Shown here piece after piece: positions 15,880 to 24,735 of a stretch of DNA of 64,000 nucleotides (position 1 is the first letter of the stretch; every line of letters starts with the position of its first letter). The stretch covers positions 212,958-276,957 of the forward strand of contig CASFJK010000001.1 in the NCBI GenBank assembly GCA_949295025.1, written 5' to 3'. The translations under genes and the position numbers were made by a program. The DNA comes from an uncultured Pseudomonadota bacterium (lineage in GTDB: Bacteria > Pseudomonadota > Alphaproteobacteria > RF32 > CAG-239). The notes below the pieces were generated by a model. The model searched no databases, was not told the DNA's origin, and saw only the letters and a program-made list of their open reading frames with translations.

Positions 15880-17553
15880 ATGTCTTTAAAAGAAGAATAT
15901 ATTGCCAAACTTGATAAGATACCAACAGTATCATTCAACAAAGAACAAAAACAAATTGCTAAAACAATTATTGAAAATACTCCTGATAAAGATTTGGATG
16001 CTGTTTATGGTTTAATCACACAAAGAGTTAAGACAGGATTTGTTTTTGATGAAGCTCCTGAGGTAAATCATAATGCTGTTGCTCTTATTAAAGAAAATAG
16101 TACTTTAGGTATAAATGTTGATTTAGTGGGAAAACTTGAACATAAGTTAATAATTGGGGAAAACTATGATGCTTTAAAAAATTTATGTGCCACTTATATA
16201 GATAAAAATGGCAAAGGTTTAATTGATGTTATCTATATTGACCCTCCATATAATACAGAAGCAACCAAAGAAGATGGAAATGATTATAAAGAAGAAGTTG
16301 AAGCTAGTAAATTTGTTTATAGAGATAAATTTACCAGAGATGGTTGGTTAAATATGATGAATGAAAGGTTAAAACTAGCCAAGAGATTATTAAGTGATTC
16401 TGGTGTCATTTTTATATCTATTGATGATAGTGAGCAGGCATATTTAAAGGTATTATGTGATGAAATTTTGGGAGAAGATAATTTTATTGCCAATTTTATT
16501 TGGGAAAAAACACAACATTTTGGAAGACAAAAATTAAATAGTTATACAAATGGTGATTATATTTTATGTTATGGGAAGAATTTAAAAAGCAATGGGTTAA
16601 AAGAACTTTTGGTTGAAAAAATAAATACTCAATTGTTAGATGCTCCACTATATAATGCCTCCAATAATACAAAAGTCCTTACATTTCCTAAAGGTTCTGT
16701 AAAATTTAATTTAAGAGATGGTATATATAATGAGACAACATCATCTGATTATATATTGAAAAATCAAGTAAATGTTGTAAATGGAGTAAATGATAATGAT
16801 TTTATGTTAGAATTTAAATCAAGATGGTCTGCAAAGACTGTAAAAGAAGAAATTGAAAAAGGAACAAAATTTTGGGTAAAGACACAGAGTTTTGCTATAA
16901 GAGCCATCTATTCTAATGATAAAGAGGCCAAAGTGTCTCCAAGACAAATAATTTTTACTAATAAGAACAATCCATACTGTACATACAGCAGATATGGAAC
17001 AAAAGTTGGTACTAATGAAGAGGCATCTAGTGAATTAGAGTGCATTTTAAAAAATAAATTATTTTCATACCCCAAACCTGTATCTTTAATAAAATATCTA
17101 TTATCTTTATTATTTGATAATAGCCAACAAAAAACTAAAATAGATGCCATTATCCTTGATTTCTTTGCTGGTAGTGGAACAACTGGGCAGGCTGTAATGG
17201 AGCTAAATGAAGAAGATGGAGGACAAAGAAAGTTTATTTTAGTTACCAATAATGAAAATGGTATTGGTGAAAAGATAACAAGAGAAAGACTTTATAGGGT
17301 CATCAATGGAGAAGGTAGTCAAGGTGAAAAGATTGATTGGATTTACACCAAAGAGAAGCCATATTTGACCAATAATAGTGTAAGGGTATTTAATATTGAA
17401 ACAGAAGAGCTGACCTTACAAGATTTAGATAAGGCAGAAAAATTAAAAGACAAAGCAAAATTAGAATTTAAGAAACTTAATGAAAATTATAATATAAATA
17501 ATGATTTTGACATCTATAATGAATTGTCAGCACTTAATCCACTAAAAAAATAG
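15880..17553 (+). CDS. mod: Type III restriction system, DNA methyltransferase subunit (Mod)
   Basis: 557-residue beta-class DNA amino-methyltransferase. Motif IV VIYIDPPYNTEA (DPPY at about 121-124) comes before motif I FFAGSGTTGQAV (about 427-436), the circular order of type III Mod proteins. The region between is the target-recognition domain. It methylates adenine in an asymmetric target and gives specificity to the Mod2Res complex. Starts at 15,865 (GTG) and 15,874 are possible, but ATG 15,880 has GGAGAG at the right distance. The restriction subunit follows after 11 bp. The target site cannot be read from sequence. Confidence 0.92.
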   Translation: MSLKEEYIAKLDKIPTVSFNKEQKQIAKTIIENTPDKDLDAVYGLITQRVKTGFVFDEAPEVNHNAVALIKENSTLGINVDLVGKLEHKLIIGENYDALKNLCATYIDKNGKGLIDVIYIDPPYNTEATKEDGNDYKEEVEASKFVYRDKFTRDGWLNMMNERLKLAKRLLSDSGVIFISIDDSEQAYLKVLCDEILGEDNFIANFIWEKTQHFGRQKLNSYTNGDYILCYGKNLKSNGLKELLVEKINTQLLDAPLYNASNNTKVLTFPKGSVKFNLRDGIYNETTSSDYILKNQVNVVNGVNDNDFMLEFKSRWSAKTVKEEIEKGTKFWVKTQSFAIRAIYSNDKEAKVSPRQIIFTNKNNPYCTYSRYGTKVGTNEEASSELECILKNKLFSYPKPVSLIKYLLSLLFDNSQQKTKIDAIILDFFAGSGTTGQAVMELNEEDGGQRKFILVTNNENGIGEKITRERLYRVINGEGSQGEKIDWIYTKEKPYLTNNSVRVFNIETEELTLQDLDKAEKLKDKAKLEFKKLNENYNINNDFDIYNELSALNPLKK

Positions 17554-17564
17554 GATAATAGATT

Positions 17565-19799
17565 ATGGAACTGACATCATTACAATTAAAGACAACAACA
17601 GATATCTTAAATTTATATAACCCAAATGAAAAGGTTATATGTGAATTTAAATCTCCAACAGGTAGTGGTAAAACTTTAATGGCATCTTATTTTATATCTG
17701 CCTTAATTGAACAGAATCCAAATGATAAGTTTATTTTTGTCATAGCAACCCCTTCTTCATCATCACTACCATACTTTTTTGAACAAAAAATAAACAAATA
17801 CAAGGTTGATTTGCCATATTCAAATTTTGAGGCAGAGTATATCCAATCTCCATCATCTGCCAAAACAGATAAAACAGAAAGCATAGAGAAAATAATACCT
17901 GAACAAAATAAGGTTTATATTTTTGGAAAAGCTTCTTTTGGAAAAGGAAGAATATTAAGTGAATATGGAATCATTGATGATTTTGTAGTGTCAGCAATAG
18001 ATAAAGGTTATAAACTCATTTATATTAGAGATGAGGCTCATATTGGTGGTGAAAAACAAACCAAAGATGAAAATTTTGAAACATTAATGAATAACAATGC
18101 TTCCTTTGTTCTGAAAATGACAGCAACACCAGATAATAACAATCCTTTTACAAAAAAAGTAATATTAAAAGAAAGCCAATTAAACAATCCTGTTCTAAAT
18201 GATGGCAAGTGGCTATTAAAAACAATCCCAGTATCATTATTAGATAAAGATTTAGAAGACACAGAAATCTTGGAAGATGCTATTAAACATTTTAAAAAAA
18301 TAAAAGAGGATTATGCCAAACTTAATATTGGTATTCATCCTGCAATGCTTATTCAAGTGGATAATGATGCTCCAACAGATAAAATTAAATCCCAAAAATT
18401 TAAAGAGGCACTGATTGAAATAAAAAAAACATTTGATGCTCATAATATTGCTTGGGTTCAATACTTTGGAAACAATGATAAGGATTCAAATAGAGTTTAT
18501 AAAAAAGATTTTACTTTGGATGAAATTACTGAAAACAATAACATCATTGATGCTATTATATTTAAAATAGGTCCTTCAACAGGTTGGGATATTCCAAGAG
18601 CAAATATGCTTATTCAATTAAGAAATGTATCTTCTTCAAGTCTTAATATTCAAACTTTAGGAAGAATTAAAAGAAATCCATATCCAAATCTTGAATGGAA
18701 TGAAACAACATCAAAATATTATATCTATTCTAATACCCAAAAAACAAATGATGATGTAAGTGAATATAATTATAAGGTTAGAGATAAATTTTCTACTGAA
18801 ACATTTTTATCTATAGATATAGAAAATAAAGCAGAAATTAAAGATTCTAAATCCAATGAGGAATTTAAAAAGAATTTTAGCTCTTGGCTATATGGGGTGG
18901 AAAATCCAATTTTACAAGAAGTAGAGAGTACATTTATTGATAATCACAAGACATATAGAAAAGTTTTAAGTACTGCAAAAGGTAATCAAATTTACACAAC
19001 AATAACAAATCCATTTATCTTTTTAAGAGACTACAAAAGGTTTATAACTGTAAATAAGCAATTGTGTGATTTAATAAAACCAATCACAGATATTTTTTGT
19101 GATAAACATAAGATTCAAAAAAAATTTCTAAATATAATATTATTGAATAGCCATAAGAAAGATATATTAAACATTATCTCAAAAACAAGAACAAGAAAGC
19201 CAAAATACAAGATTACAGAACATCCTTATAATCCTGTCTTTTACAAAGAGATTTATGAAAAAGACCAAGAAAAAAAGAAAATTTCAAAAAGAGATTATCT
19301 CTTTGGCATAAATGAAGATGATATGCTGAATGGAAATCAGCAACCACTAGATTCTACCCCAGAAAAAGTTGTATTTAATTTAATACAAAATTATACAGAA
19401 GATTATGAAGGTATACATATATGGGCAAAAAATCTAACAGCATCAAATATTTTTGGAGAATATTTAGATGATATGCTTAATGTTAAAAAAAGTTATTTTG
19501 ACTTCATATTGAAATTTGAGAATGGCTTCTATCTTTATATTGAAGTGAAAGGAATACCGGATATCAATGCTGATAAAACAGAATTATTGAAAAGTGCTTA
19601 TTCTGATTATTTTAATAAAAGAATTGATGATTTATTTTCTCCCAAATTAGCTATAGCTGTGTGGGAAGTTAATACTACAAATAATAACTATTCTATACAT
19701 TCCTCAGTGTATTATGATAAACAAACAATCACAGAAAACTTAAATAAATTCTCTGCAGAGCAATTGTTGGATAAATTAGCCAATTTAAATATAAAATAA
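17565..19799 (+). CDS. res: Type III restriction system, endonuclease/helicase subunit (Res)
   Basis: 744-residue superfamily 2 translocase with a C-terminal nuclease. Walker A reads SPTGSGKTLMA (about 30-40), the DEAH box IRDEAHIGG (about 155-163), and motif VI QTLGRIKRNPYP (about 362). Near the end, SYFDFILKFENG followed by YLYIEVKG supplies the D-(x)n-ExK signature of the PD-(D/E)XK nuclease (about 645-662). With Mod it would cleave DNA carrying two unmodified head-to-head sites. It is somewhat shorter than classical EcoP1/EcoP15 Res (about 970 residues) but has all key motifs. Arg is coded only by AGA/AGG; its one CG is at 19,558. Confidence 0.92.
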   Translation: MELTSLQLKTTTDILNLYNPNEKVICEFKSPTGSGKTLMASYFISALIEQNPNDKFIFVIATPSSSSLPYFFEQKINKYKVDLPYSNFEAEYIQSPSSAKTDKTESIEKIIPEQNKVYIFGKASFGKGRILSEYGIIDDFVVSAIDKGYKLIYIRDEAHIGGEKQTKDENFETLMNNNASFVLKMTATPDNNNPFTKKVILKESQLNNPVLNDGKWLLKTIPVSLLDKDLEDTEILEDAIKHFKKIKEDYAKLNIGIHPAMLIQVDNDAPTDKIKSQKFKEALIEIKKTFDAHNIAWVQYFGNNDKDSNRVYKKDFTLDEITENNNIIDAIIFKIGPSTGWDIPRANMLIQLRNVSSSSLNIQTLGRIKRNPYPNLEWNETTSKYYIYSNTQKTNDDVSEYNYKVRDKFSTETFLSIDIENKAEIKDSKSNEEFKKNFSSWLYGVENPILQEVESTFIDNHKTYRKVLSTAKGNQIYTTITNPFIFLRDYKRFITVNKQLCDLIKPITDIFCDKHKIQKKFLNIILLNSHKKDILNIISKTRTRKPKYKITEHPYNPVFYKEIYEKDQEKKKISKRDYLFGINEDDMLNGNQQPLDSTPEKVVFNLIQNYTEDYEGIHIWAKNLTASNIFGEYLDDMLNVKKSYFDFILKFENGFYLYIEVKGIPDINADKTELLKSAYSDYFNKRIDDLFSPKLAIAVWEVNTTNNNYSIHSSVYYDKQTITENLNKFSAEQLLDKLANLNIK

Positions 19800-19826
19800 A
19801 TTTACAGTGTTTTATTCAGATTAAGC

Positions 19827-19946
19827 TGTAAATTTAGAGTAGAGGCTGATTTAACAATTTTAAAACTGTAAAGTTGAGGTTAAAATACTTGACAATTTTA
19901 CAGTTTTTATCTATTGTAAAGCTATGTATAAGATTTTAACTTTACA
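19827..19946 (+). promoter_or_regulatory. Three-part resolution (res-like) site with embedded promoter
   Basis: Three successive inverted-repeat boxes, each opening with TGTAAA and closing with TTTACA or a close variant: 19,827-19,856 (30 bp, right end TTAACA), 19,867-19,902 (36 bp) and 19,915-19,946 (32 bp), separated by 10-12 bp. This is the layout of Tn3-type res subsites I-III. A promoter TTGACA (19,889) with 17-bp spacer and TATTGT (19,912) lies within them, so the recombinase would repress its own gene on binding. Confidence 0.65.
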
Positions 19947-19955
19947 GGTGATGAT

Positions 19956-20507
19956 ATGATTTTTAATTATAAGAGAGTATCTACAATAGAGCAAAGCACA
20001 GAAAGACAGTTATTAAATATCAAGTGTGATAGAGAATTTGAAGACAAGCTATCTGGAAAAGACAGAAATAGGCCTCAACTAGAATTATTGCTTTCTATTA
20101 TTAGAGAAGGAGACCTCATCAATGTGCATTCTATGGACAGATTGGCTAGAAATACCAGAGATTTGTTAAATTTGGTGGAAGAAATAACATCAAAAGGTGT
20201 CACTATAAAATTCCATAAGGAAAATCTGACTTTTGAAGTAGGTAAAAATGACCCATACCAAAAATTGATGATGACAATGCTTGGAGCAGTTGCTGAACTT
20301 GAGAGAAGTTTAATCCTTGAAAGACAAAGAGAAGGAATTGCTTTGGCTAAAATGAAAGGCAAATATAAGGGAGGAAAGCATAAATTATCTCCTCAAGAGG
20401 TTTCAGAACTTAAAGAGCTAGCTAATTCTCAAAAAATTTCTCTCTCAGAATTGGCAAGAAAGTATCATATATCCAGACCTACTTTGTATTTATATCTGAA
20501 AAATTAA
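19956..20507 (+). CDS. Serine recombinase (resolvase), right copy
   Basis: 183 residues of Tn3-resolvase/invertase size. It starts MIFNYKRVSTIEQSTERQ with active Ser9, then HSMDRLARNTRDLLNLVE (conserved Arg pair), the E-helix MLGAVAELERSLILERQREG, and an HTH ending ISLSELARKYHISRPTLYLY. It is transcribed away from the restriction genes, mirroring the left recombinase. A three-part res-like site directly upstream makes a cointegrate-resolution or dimer-resolution role likely. GGTGATG precedes the ATG; a longer start is not available. The two recombinases are clearly diverged from each other. Confidence 0.93.
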   Translation: MIFNYKRVSTIEQSTERQLLNIKCDREFEDKLSGKDRNRPQLELLLSIIREGDLINVHSMDRLARNTRDLLNLVEEITSKGVTIKFHKENLTFEVGKNDPYQKLMMTMLGAVAELERSLILERQREGIALAKMKGKYKGGKHKLSPQEVSELKELANSQKISLSELARKYHISRPTLYLYLKN

Positions 20508-20508
20508 A

Positions 20509-20533
20509 CTCCAACATCCTAGTGCTGTTGGAG
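20509..20533 (+). terminator. Hairpin after right recombinase
   Basis: CTCCAACA / TGTTGGAG, 8 bp with a nine-base loop, directly after the stop codon. The T tract behind is weak. Confidence 0.55.
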
Positions 20534-20698
20534 CTATTTAATGTAACATATATAATTATTGAAACAAATTCATATTTATTTATCTGAAAAGCCTACTTTT
20601 GATAAATTTTTTTCAAAAAAATAAAAAAAGAGGGCTCCTTTTTATTATTTGTTATGATAGATTTTTTATGGATGCTAAAAACTGTATAAACAGATAGG

Positions 20699-20735
20699 GT
20701 GGAGTTGGTGTTTTTGCCACTCCACTTTGTTTAAT
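20699..20735. terminator. Hairpin terminator before the convergent radical SAM gene
   Basis: GTGGAGT / ACTCCAC, extended by an imperfect GG/CC pair, is followed by TTTGTTT on the plus strand. It would end the six-gene minus-strand operon or stop read-through into it. The remaining gap 20,540-20,698 is A/T-rich with nothing else apparent. Confidence 0.6.
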
Positions 20736-20743
20736 AAAAAAAA

Positions 20744-21814
20744 TTACAGAGAACATAAATTATTACATAAGTTTAGCTTGCATTTTCCAACACATTTATT
20801 TTTTAACAGGCAAGAAGAACAGCTATCTATTTGAATGTTCCTAAACTGATTAAACACCTCTGAATCCCATACTTCTTTAATGGTTGAATTTTGCATATTA
20901 ACCTTAAAATCACCTCTATCACAATCAAAAGAACAGGGATAAGCATTTAATTCTGAATCTATGTACATAGAAAATCTGGCTGCTTCACAAAAATCTAAGG
21001 AATTTTCTAAAACAGATTGGCATTTTCTTAGCAATGCTGGTGTGCAGCAAGTATCAAACCCTATTCTGAAAGAAAAATTATTTAATTGTACTAAATCTAA
21101 AAAATGAATAAATTCCTTATTCTGCAAGGATATTTCATTAATTTTATTTCCTAATCCAGTTCCTTTGTATAATAAAAATATAATAGCATTAATTCCCTGA
21201 GGAAAAAGATTATGTTCAAGCCTATATACAGCATCTTTTATGCTATTTTTAGAAAGGACATAATGAATATTTGTTCTGCATCCAGCTTTTACCAATTTAT
21301 TAATTGCTTCTATTGTCATTGGATTAGATTCTTGACCATCTTTTAATGTAGTATAAAAAGAAACAGCTACAGCTCCACAATATGTTTTCATAGCAGATAT
21401 TTCATTATCTGACATAAAGTATCCAGTTGTAGTTAAATTAGGGACAATATTATATTTTCTAGAAAGCTTCAGAATTTCTAGAAAATCAGGATGCTTGTTG
21501 GGGTCTCCTGCTCCACCTAAGGCAATTTGAAATGTCTTGCCAGAGGCCTCTTTAACAATTCTTTGAAAATCAATTAGCTTCATATGAGGTTTATGCTTTT
21601 TTATTGCACTTTGGTAACAATCAACACCTGCTTTTTTACAAATTCCTAATGAAGCAACATGACAACTTCCCATAATTCCAACATCTATTAATTCAGGAAA
21701 AGACCTTTGTACTGGGGTGGATTGAGTTCCTTCAATATCTCCTCTATAAAGGAAGCCATTTTTGGGGTTAAAAATTTCAAAGAAATTATATTTTGTATCT
21801 TTATAAATAATCAT
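20744..21814 (-). CDS. Radical SAM/SPASM-type maturase with unusual cysteine spacing
   Basis: 356 residues, last gene of the six-gene operon. The N-terminal third has GSCHVASLGICKKAGVDCYQ: Cys51, Cys59 and Cys66 spaced Cx7Cx6C rather than the standard CxxxCxxC. It is followed by ALGGAGDPNKHPDF, a good match to the SAM-binding GGEP loop. The C-terminal ~90 residues contain a SPASM-like cluster domain (AYPCSFDCDRGDF, then KEVWDSEVFNQFR, then CSSCLLKNKCVGKC). SPASM enzymes mostly modify ribosomally made peptides or small proteins. The gene starts 3 bp after the stop of the small RNGFV protein, its most likely substrate. That pairing is inference. Confidence 0.8.
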   Translation of the reverse strand: MIIYKDTKYNFFEIFNPKNGFLYRGDIEGTQSTPVQRSFPELIDVGIMGSCHVASLGICKKAGVDCYQSAIKKHKPHMKLIDFQRIVKEASGKTFQIALGGAGDPNKHPDFLEILKLSRKYNIVPNLTTTGYFMSDNEISAMKTYCGAVAVSFYTTLKDGQESNPMTIEAINKLVKAGCRTNIHYVLSKNSIKDAVYRLEHNLFPQGINAIIFLLYKGTGLGNKINEISLQNKEFIHFLDLVQLNNFSFRIGFDTCCTPALLRKCQSVLENSLDFCEAARFSMYIDSELNAYPCSFDCDRGDFKVNMQNSTIKEVWDSEVFNQFRNIQIDSCSSCLLKNKCVGKCKLNLCNNLCSL

Positions 21815-21817
21815 GTC

Positions 21818-22198
21818 TTACCAAATACAATTTTGCCCATCTAGAAAAAAATCATCATCATCTATTATAAAAGAATCTGTTGTAAAAAAACTAGTAATGA
21901 TATTATCATCTGAATTAGTTTTTCCTACTAATATATAATATCCTGAATTTTTATAGCTTTTCCATTTGTTGGCAGTGCTTTTACCAAACATTTTCCTAAC
22001 TTTATTATATGTTAATTTCTCTTCTTGATTTATTCCTTTTAATATGCATGAAGCTAATTGAATTCCTACCTCTTTTAGAGGAGAATCTTCTAAAAATCCT
22101 AATTTTTTGTACAGATTATCAACAGTGAGTTCTTCTTTACTCATAATTATGAAATTAGTTGAAGAGCTATTTGTAACAAAACCATTTCTAATTTTCAT
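21818..22198 (-). CDS. Small protein with MKIRNGFVTNSSS N-terminus, candidate maturase substrate
   Basis: 126 residues when started at ATG 22,198, which has GGAG nine bases upstream; an ATG at 22,222 would add eight residues. The N-terminus MKIRNGFVTNSSSTNFII matches a recurrent signature (MKIRNGFVSNSSSSSF) that I recall at the start of many otherwise unrelated small bacterial and phage proteins of unknown role. The C-terminus is acidic and ends DDDDFFLDGQNCIW. No membrane helix or known domain is present. It overlaps the preceding gene by 11 bp and is followed 3 bp later by the radical SAM gene, suggesting it is modified by that enzyme. Confidence 0.7.
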   Translation of the reverse strand: MKIRNGFVTNSSSTNFIIMSKEELTVDNLYKKLGFLEDSPLKEVGIQLASCILKGINQEEKLTYNKVRKMFGKSTANKWKSYKNSGYYILVGKTNSDDNIITSFFTTDSFIIDDDDFFLDGQNCIW

Positions 22199-22601
22199 TA
22201 AAACTTTCTCCAAAAAAATCATTAAACAAATTTAGAAAAAATTCATCCTCTGTCAGAAATTGTACATTATATTCATTAACATCATTAAGATTGGTATAAT
22301 AACAATTATGTTTTTTAAAATAACAAATCTCTTTTTTAAAAAGTTTATGTCGTATTTTTAAATAGTCAGAAAAGCTATCAAATTCTTTTGAATAATACTT
22401 ATGATACTCTTTTTTTAAACTAACTGCATATTTAGCATATCTATTAAACATTTTTTCTACAATCCTAGCAGCATAAGAACCTTTTTTAACCTGAGCCATT
22501 TTTAAAAAAGAGTTTAGATTGCTATTCTTTTTAGTCTTTATGTAATATAGAAAAGCTTCATCATAATCATTTTGATTCTTGATTTTTAAATATTTATACA
22601 T
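22188..22601 (-). CDS. Unknown basic, tyrosine-rich protein in defence-like operon
   Basis: 137 residues; not recognised. Very rich in Lys, Tyr, Phe and Asn, largely helical by composition (AQVKKGSYAARIVEKMFNRY, KEYHKYYSKEFDSFSDYLKI), with an acidic C-terminus. No signal peptide, membrane segment or catalytic motif stands out. Its start lies 8 bp inside the 3' end of the NTPase gene and its end overlaps the next gene by 11 bp, so it is translationally coupled in the operon. It contains one of only two CG dinucleotides of the island (22,351). It may be a recognition or adaptor subunit; no function is claimed. Confidence 0.65.
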   Translation of the reverse strand: MYKYLKIKNQNDYDEAFLYYIKTKKNSNLNSFLKMAQVKKGSYAARIVEKMFNRYAKYAVSLKKEYHKYYSKEFDSFSDYLKIRHKLFKKEICYFKKHNCYYTNLNDVNEYNVQFLTEDEFFLNLFNDFFGESFNEN

Positions 22602-24735
22602 TTTCCTTTTTTAATTCCCTGATAAAATTCTGACATCTTTGTTTTAAAATGCTACAGCTACTTTTTTTTGTAATATTATCTAATATGATTTCAATATTTT
22701 TATATTTTTTAATCAAATCATACAAAAAATTTTTTTTATGATAATCATCTGATAAATAACAAATCAAAATCAATTGTATAAAGATATCTAAATTATCTGC
22801 TAAAAGTTTTCTATCTACTACTTCTAAAGATTTACTGCTTACTACTAATAAAGCACCTATATTTTCATAATTCATTAAGATATTATAAAATATATCCAAA
22901 GAATAACAACCATGTTGCAACTCATTAATTACTAAAAATTTAAATAATATAAATATATCATTATTTGCTAATCCAAATCCTGTATATTCTTTAAATACTG
23001 ATAATATATAAATATATTCAAAATCTAACAACTCTTTGTTACAGTTGAAAATAATGTTAAGTCCCATATTAACAAAAGTTTTGTTTTCATTATTGTTTAT
23101 GGAGAATATTCTTTCTTTCAAAAATTTGTTAATAATTTCCAGACATAGAATAGTGTTGTTCTCAGCTCTAAAATGAGCATATGAATAAGTCAGGATTCCT
23201 TCAAATGGAGAAAGATGAGATTGTTGCATTTTAGTCAATGTATCAAATAATAATTGATAGTGTTTCATATTTTCATTTTGACAATTGGATATTAAATATT
23301 TTGCTATGCAATAATCTCTTAACTCATCAAATACAAAATAAAACTCTTCATCAGCCTCTTCACTAATAAACCCTTTATGTTTTATAATTTTTCTGCTCAT
23401 TAATAAGTTTTCATCACATATTTTTCTAAATTCATTTAATTGAAAAGAGGTTAAATTTAATCTACTTCCACAAATTTTATCATAATTTTCTTGTTCAACC
23501 ATTTTTGAGATTAATCTGTTGATATATAAACATATGTCAGGAACTTTTGTTTCTAGGTTATGAATAAAATTTTTATAAATTTCATATCTATTTAAATTAA
23601 CAAAATTGTCTTTTTTATTTTTACAATATTCAAAAAAGATTCTCATTAGCAATAAAGAATTCATCAAATAATGAAAAATATTATAACTAATTTTTCCTTT
23701 AAAATTATAATAAGCCTTGTAAGTTTGATATAAAAAAGAAACTGTCCTAGGATTTATATTAGAACTTAAATAATAATTTTCCATATCATATACAAAAGGA
23801 GAAATTTCTGAATCAATAAAAATTTTATTATACCTTTCTTCAAAGTATTCACTTCTGCAAGATATTAAAATTTTTATTGTTCTAAATTTTAATAAGTTAT
23901 GTAACAATTTAGGCAAAGTATTTTTAAATTCAGAACTATCATTTTCATTAATAGCATCTATTACTATGAATAAATTAGTTCTCAATATAATATTTTTAAT
24001 ATTAAGTAAATTCAAAGAAAAATTTGGAAATATTTTAATTGGCAAGTGTAACTTTTCTAACAAATCAGCCTCTACATTAGACAAATCTCTAGAATTTACA
24101 AATACACAAGTATTTTTTAACTTTATAATTAAAGAAACTAAGTTACAAAGAATACTGGTTTTCCCATTTCCAGCACTTCCTTTCAATAATACCAGTCTCT
24201 CTGTTGCAAGGACTACTTTTCTCAAAATTTTTTCTAATTGATATTTTTTTAAGGAGCAGTTATGTGTATTATCTTTTTCTCCAACATCTAAATTTATTAA
24301 CAGCTCTTTGTTACAGGGATATTGGTTATAAAGTTCTTTATTTTTTTCTATACATTTTTTTATTTTGTTAAGAGACATAATTTTATTTAATTTAAATGAA
24401 ATAGCTTTATTCTTAATATGAGTCTTAAGGAAATTGCCATTTTCATCATTATATAAGTTATTAAAATCATTAATGATTCTAGTCTTCCACTTTCCTCCAT
24501 ATACAAAATATCTTAAAGATTCTTTTGTCTCCCCTAATTCAACATATAAATCTTCTAAATATTTTTCTTCTTTTTTAAATTTATCAATTAATTTTTGAGA
24601 GTCTTTATTAACTAGTTTTCTATTAAAAAATAGATTTATAAAGGGAAGAATCAAAATGAAAAGAAGTGTTTCAATATTAGAGAATAAATCTTTAATATCT
24701 ATTATGTTTTGTAAATAACTTGGTAATTCTATCAT
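22594..24735 (-). CDS. Membrane-anchored STAND/NACHT-like NTPase
   Basis: 713 residues. One hydrophobic helix near the N-terminus (ETLLFILILPFINLFF, residues 22-37) is followed by a charged linker. The P-loop LLKGSAGNGKTS lies at about 183-194, Walker B FIVIDAINEND at about 256-265, and a sensor ISCRSEYFEE at about 291-300, the set seen in NACHT/STAND signalling ATPases. The remaining ~400 residues are helical and leucine-rich without a recognised repeat, probably the sensing part. STAND proteins in bacteria often detect phage proteins and trigger an effector. Here no nuclease or protease domain is fused, and the partner genes downstream may act instead. It starts directly after the rloB stop. 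Confidence 0.78.
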   Translation of the reverse strand: MIELPSYLQNIIDIKDLFSNIETLLFILILPFINLFFNRKLVNKDSQKLIDKFKKEEKYLEDLYVELGETKESLRYFVYGGKWKTRIINDFNNLYNDENGNFLKTHIKNKAISFKLNKIMSLNKIKKCIEKNKELYNQYPCNKELLINLDVGEKDNTHNCSLKKYQLEKILRKVVLATERLVLLKGSAGNGKTSILCNLVSLIIKLKNTCVFVNSRDLSNVEADLLEKLHLPIKIFPNFSLNLLNIKNIILRTNLFIVIDAINENDSSEFKNTLPKLLHNLLKFRTIKILISCRSEYFEERYNKIFIDSEISPFVYDMENYYLSSNINPRTVSFLYQTYKAYYNFKGKISYNIFHYLMNSLLLMRIFFEYCKNKKDNFVNLNRYEIYKNFIHNLETKVPDICLYINRLISKMVEQENYDKICGSRLNLTSFQLNEFRKICDENLLMSRKIIKHKGFISEEADEEFYFVFDELRDYCIAKYLISNCQNENMKHYQLLFDTLTKMQQSHLSPFEGILTYSYAHFRAENNTILCLEIINKFLKERIFSINNNENKTFVNMGLNIIFNCNKELLDFEYIYILSVFKEYTGFGLANNDIFILFKFLVINELQHGCYSLDIFYNILMNYENIGALLVVSSKSLEVVDRKLLADNLDIFIQLILICYLSDDYHKKNFLYDLIKKYKNIEIILDNITKKSSCSILKQRCQNFIRELKKENV

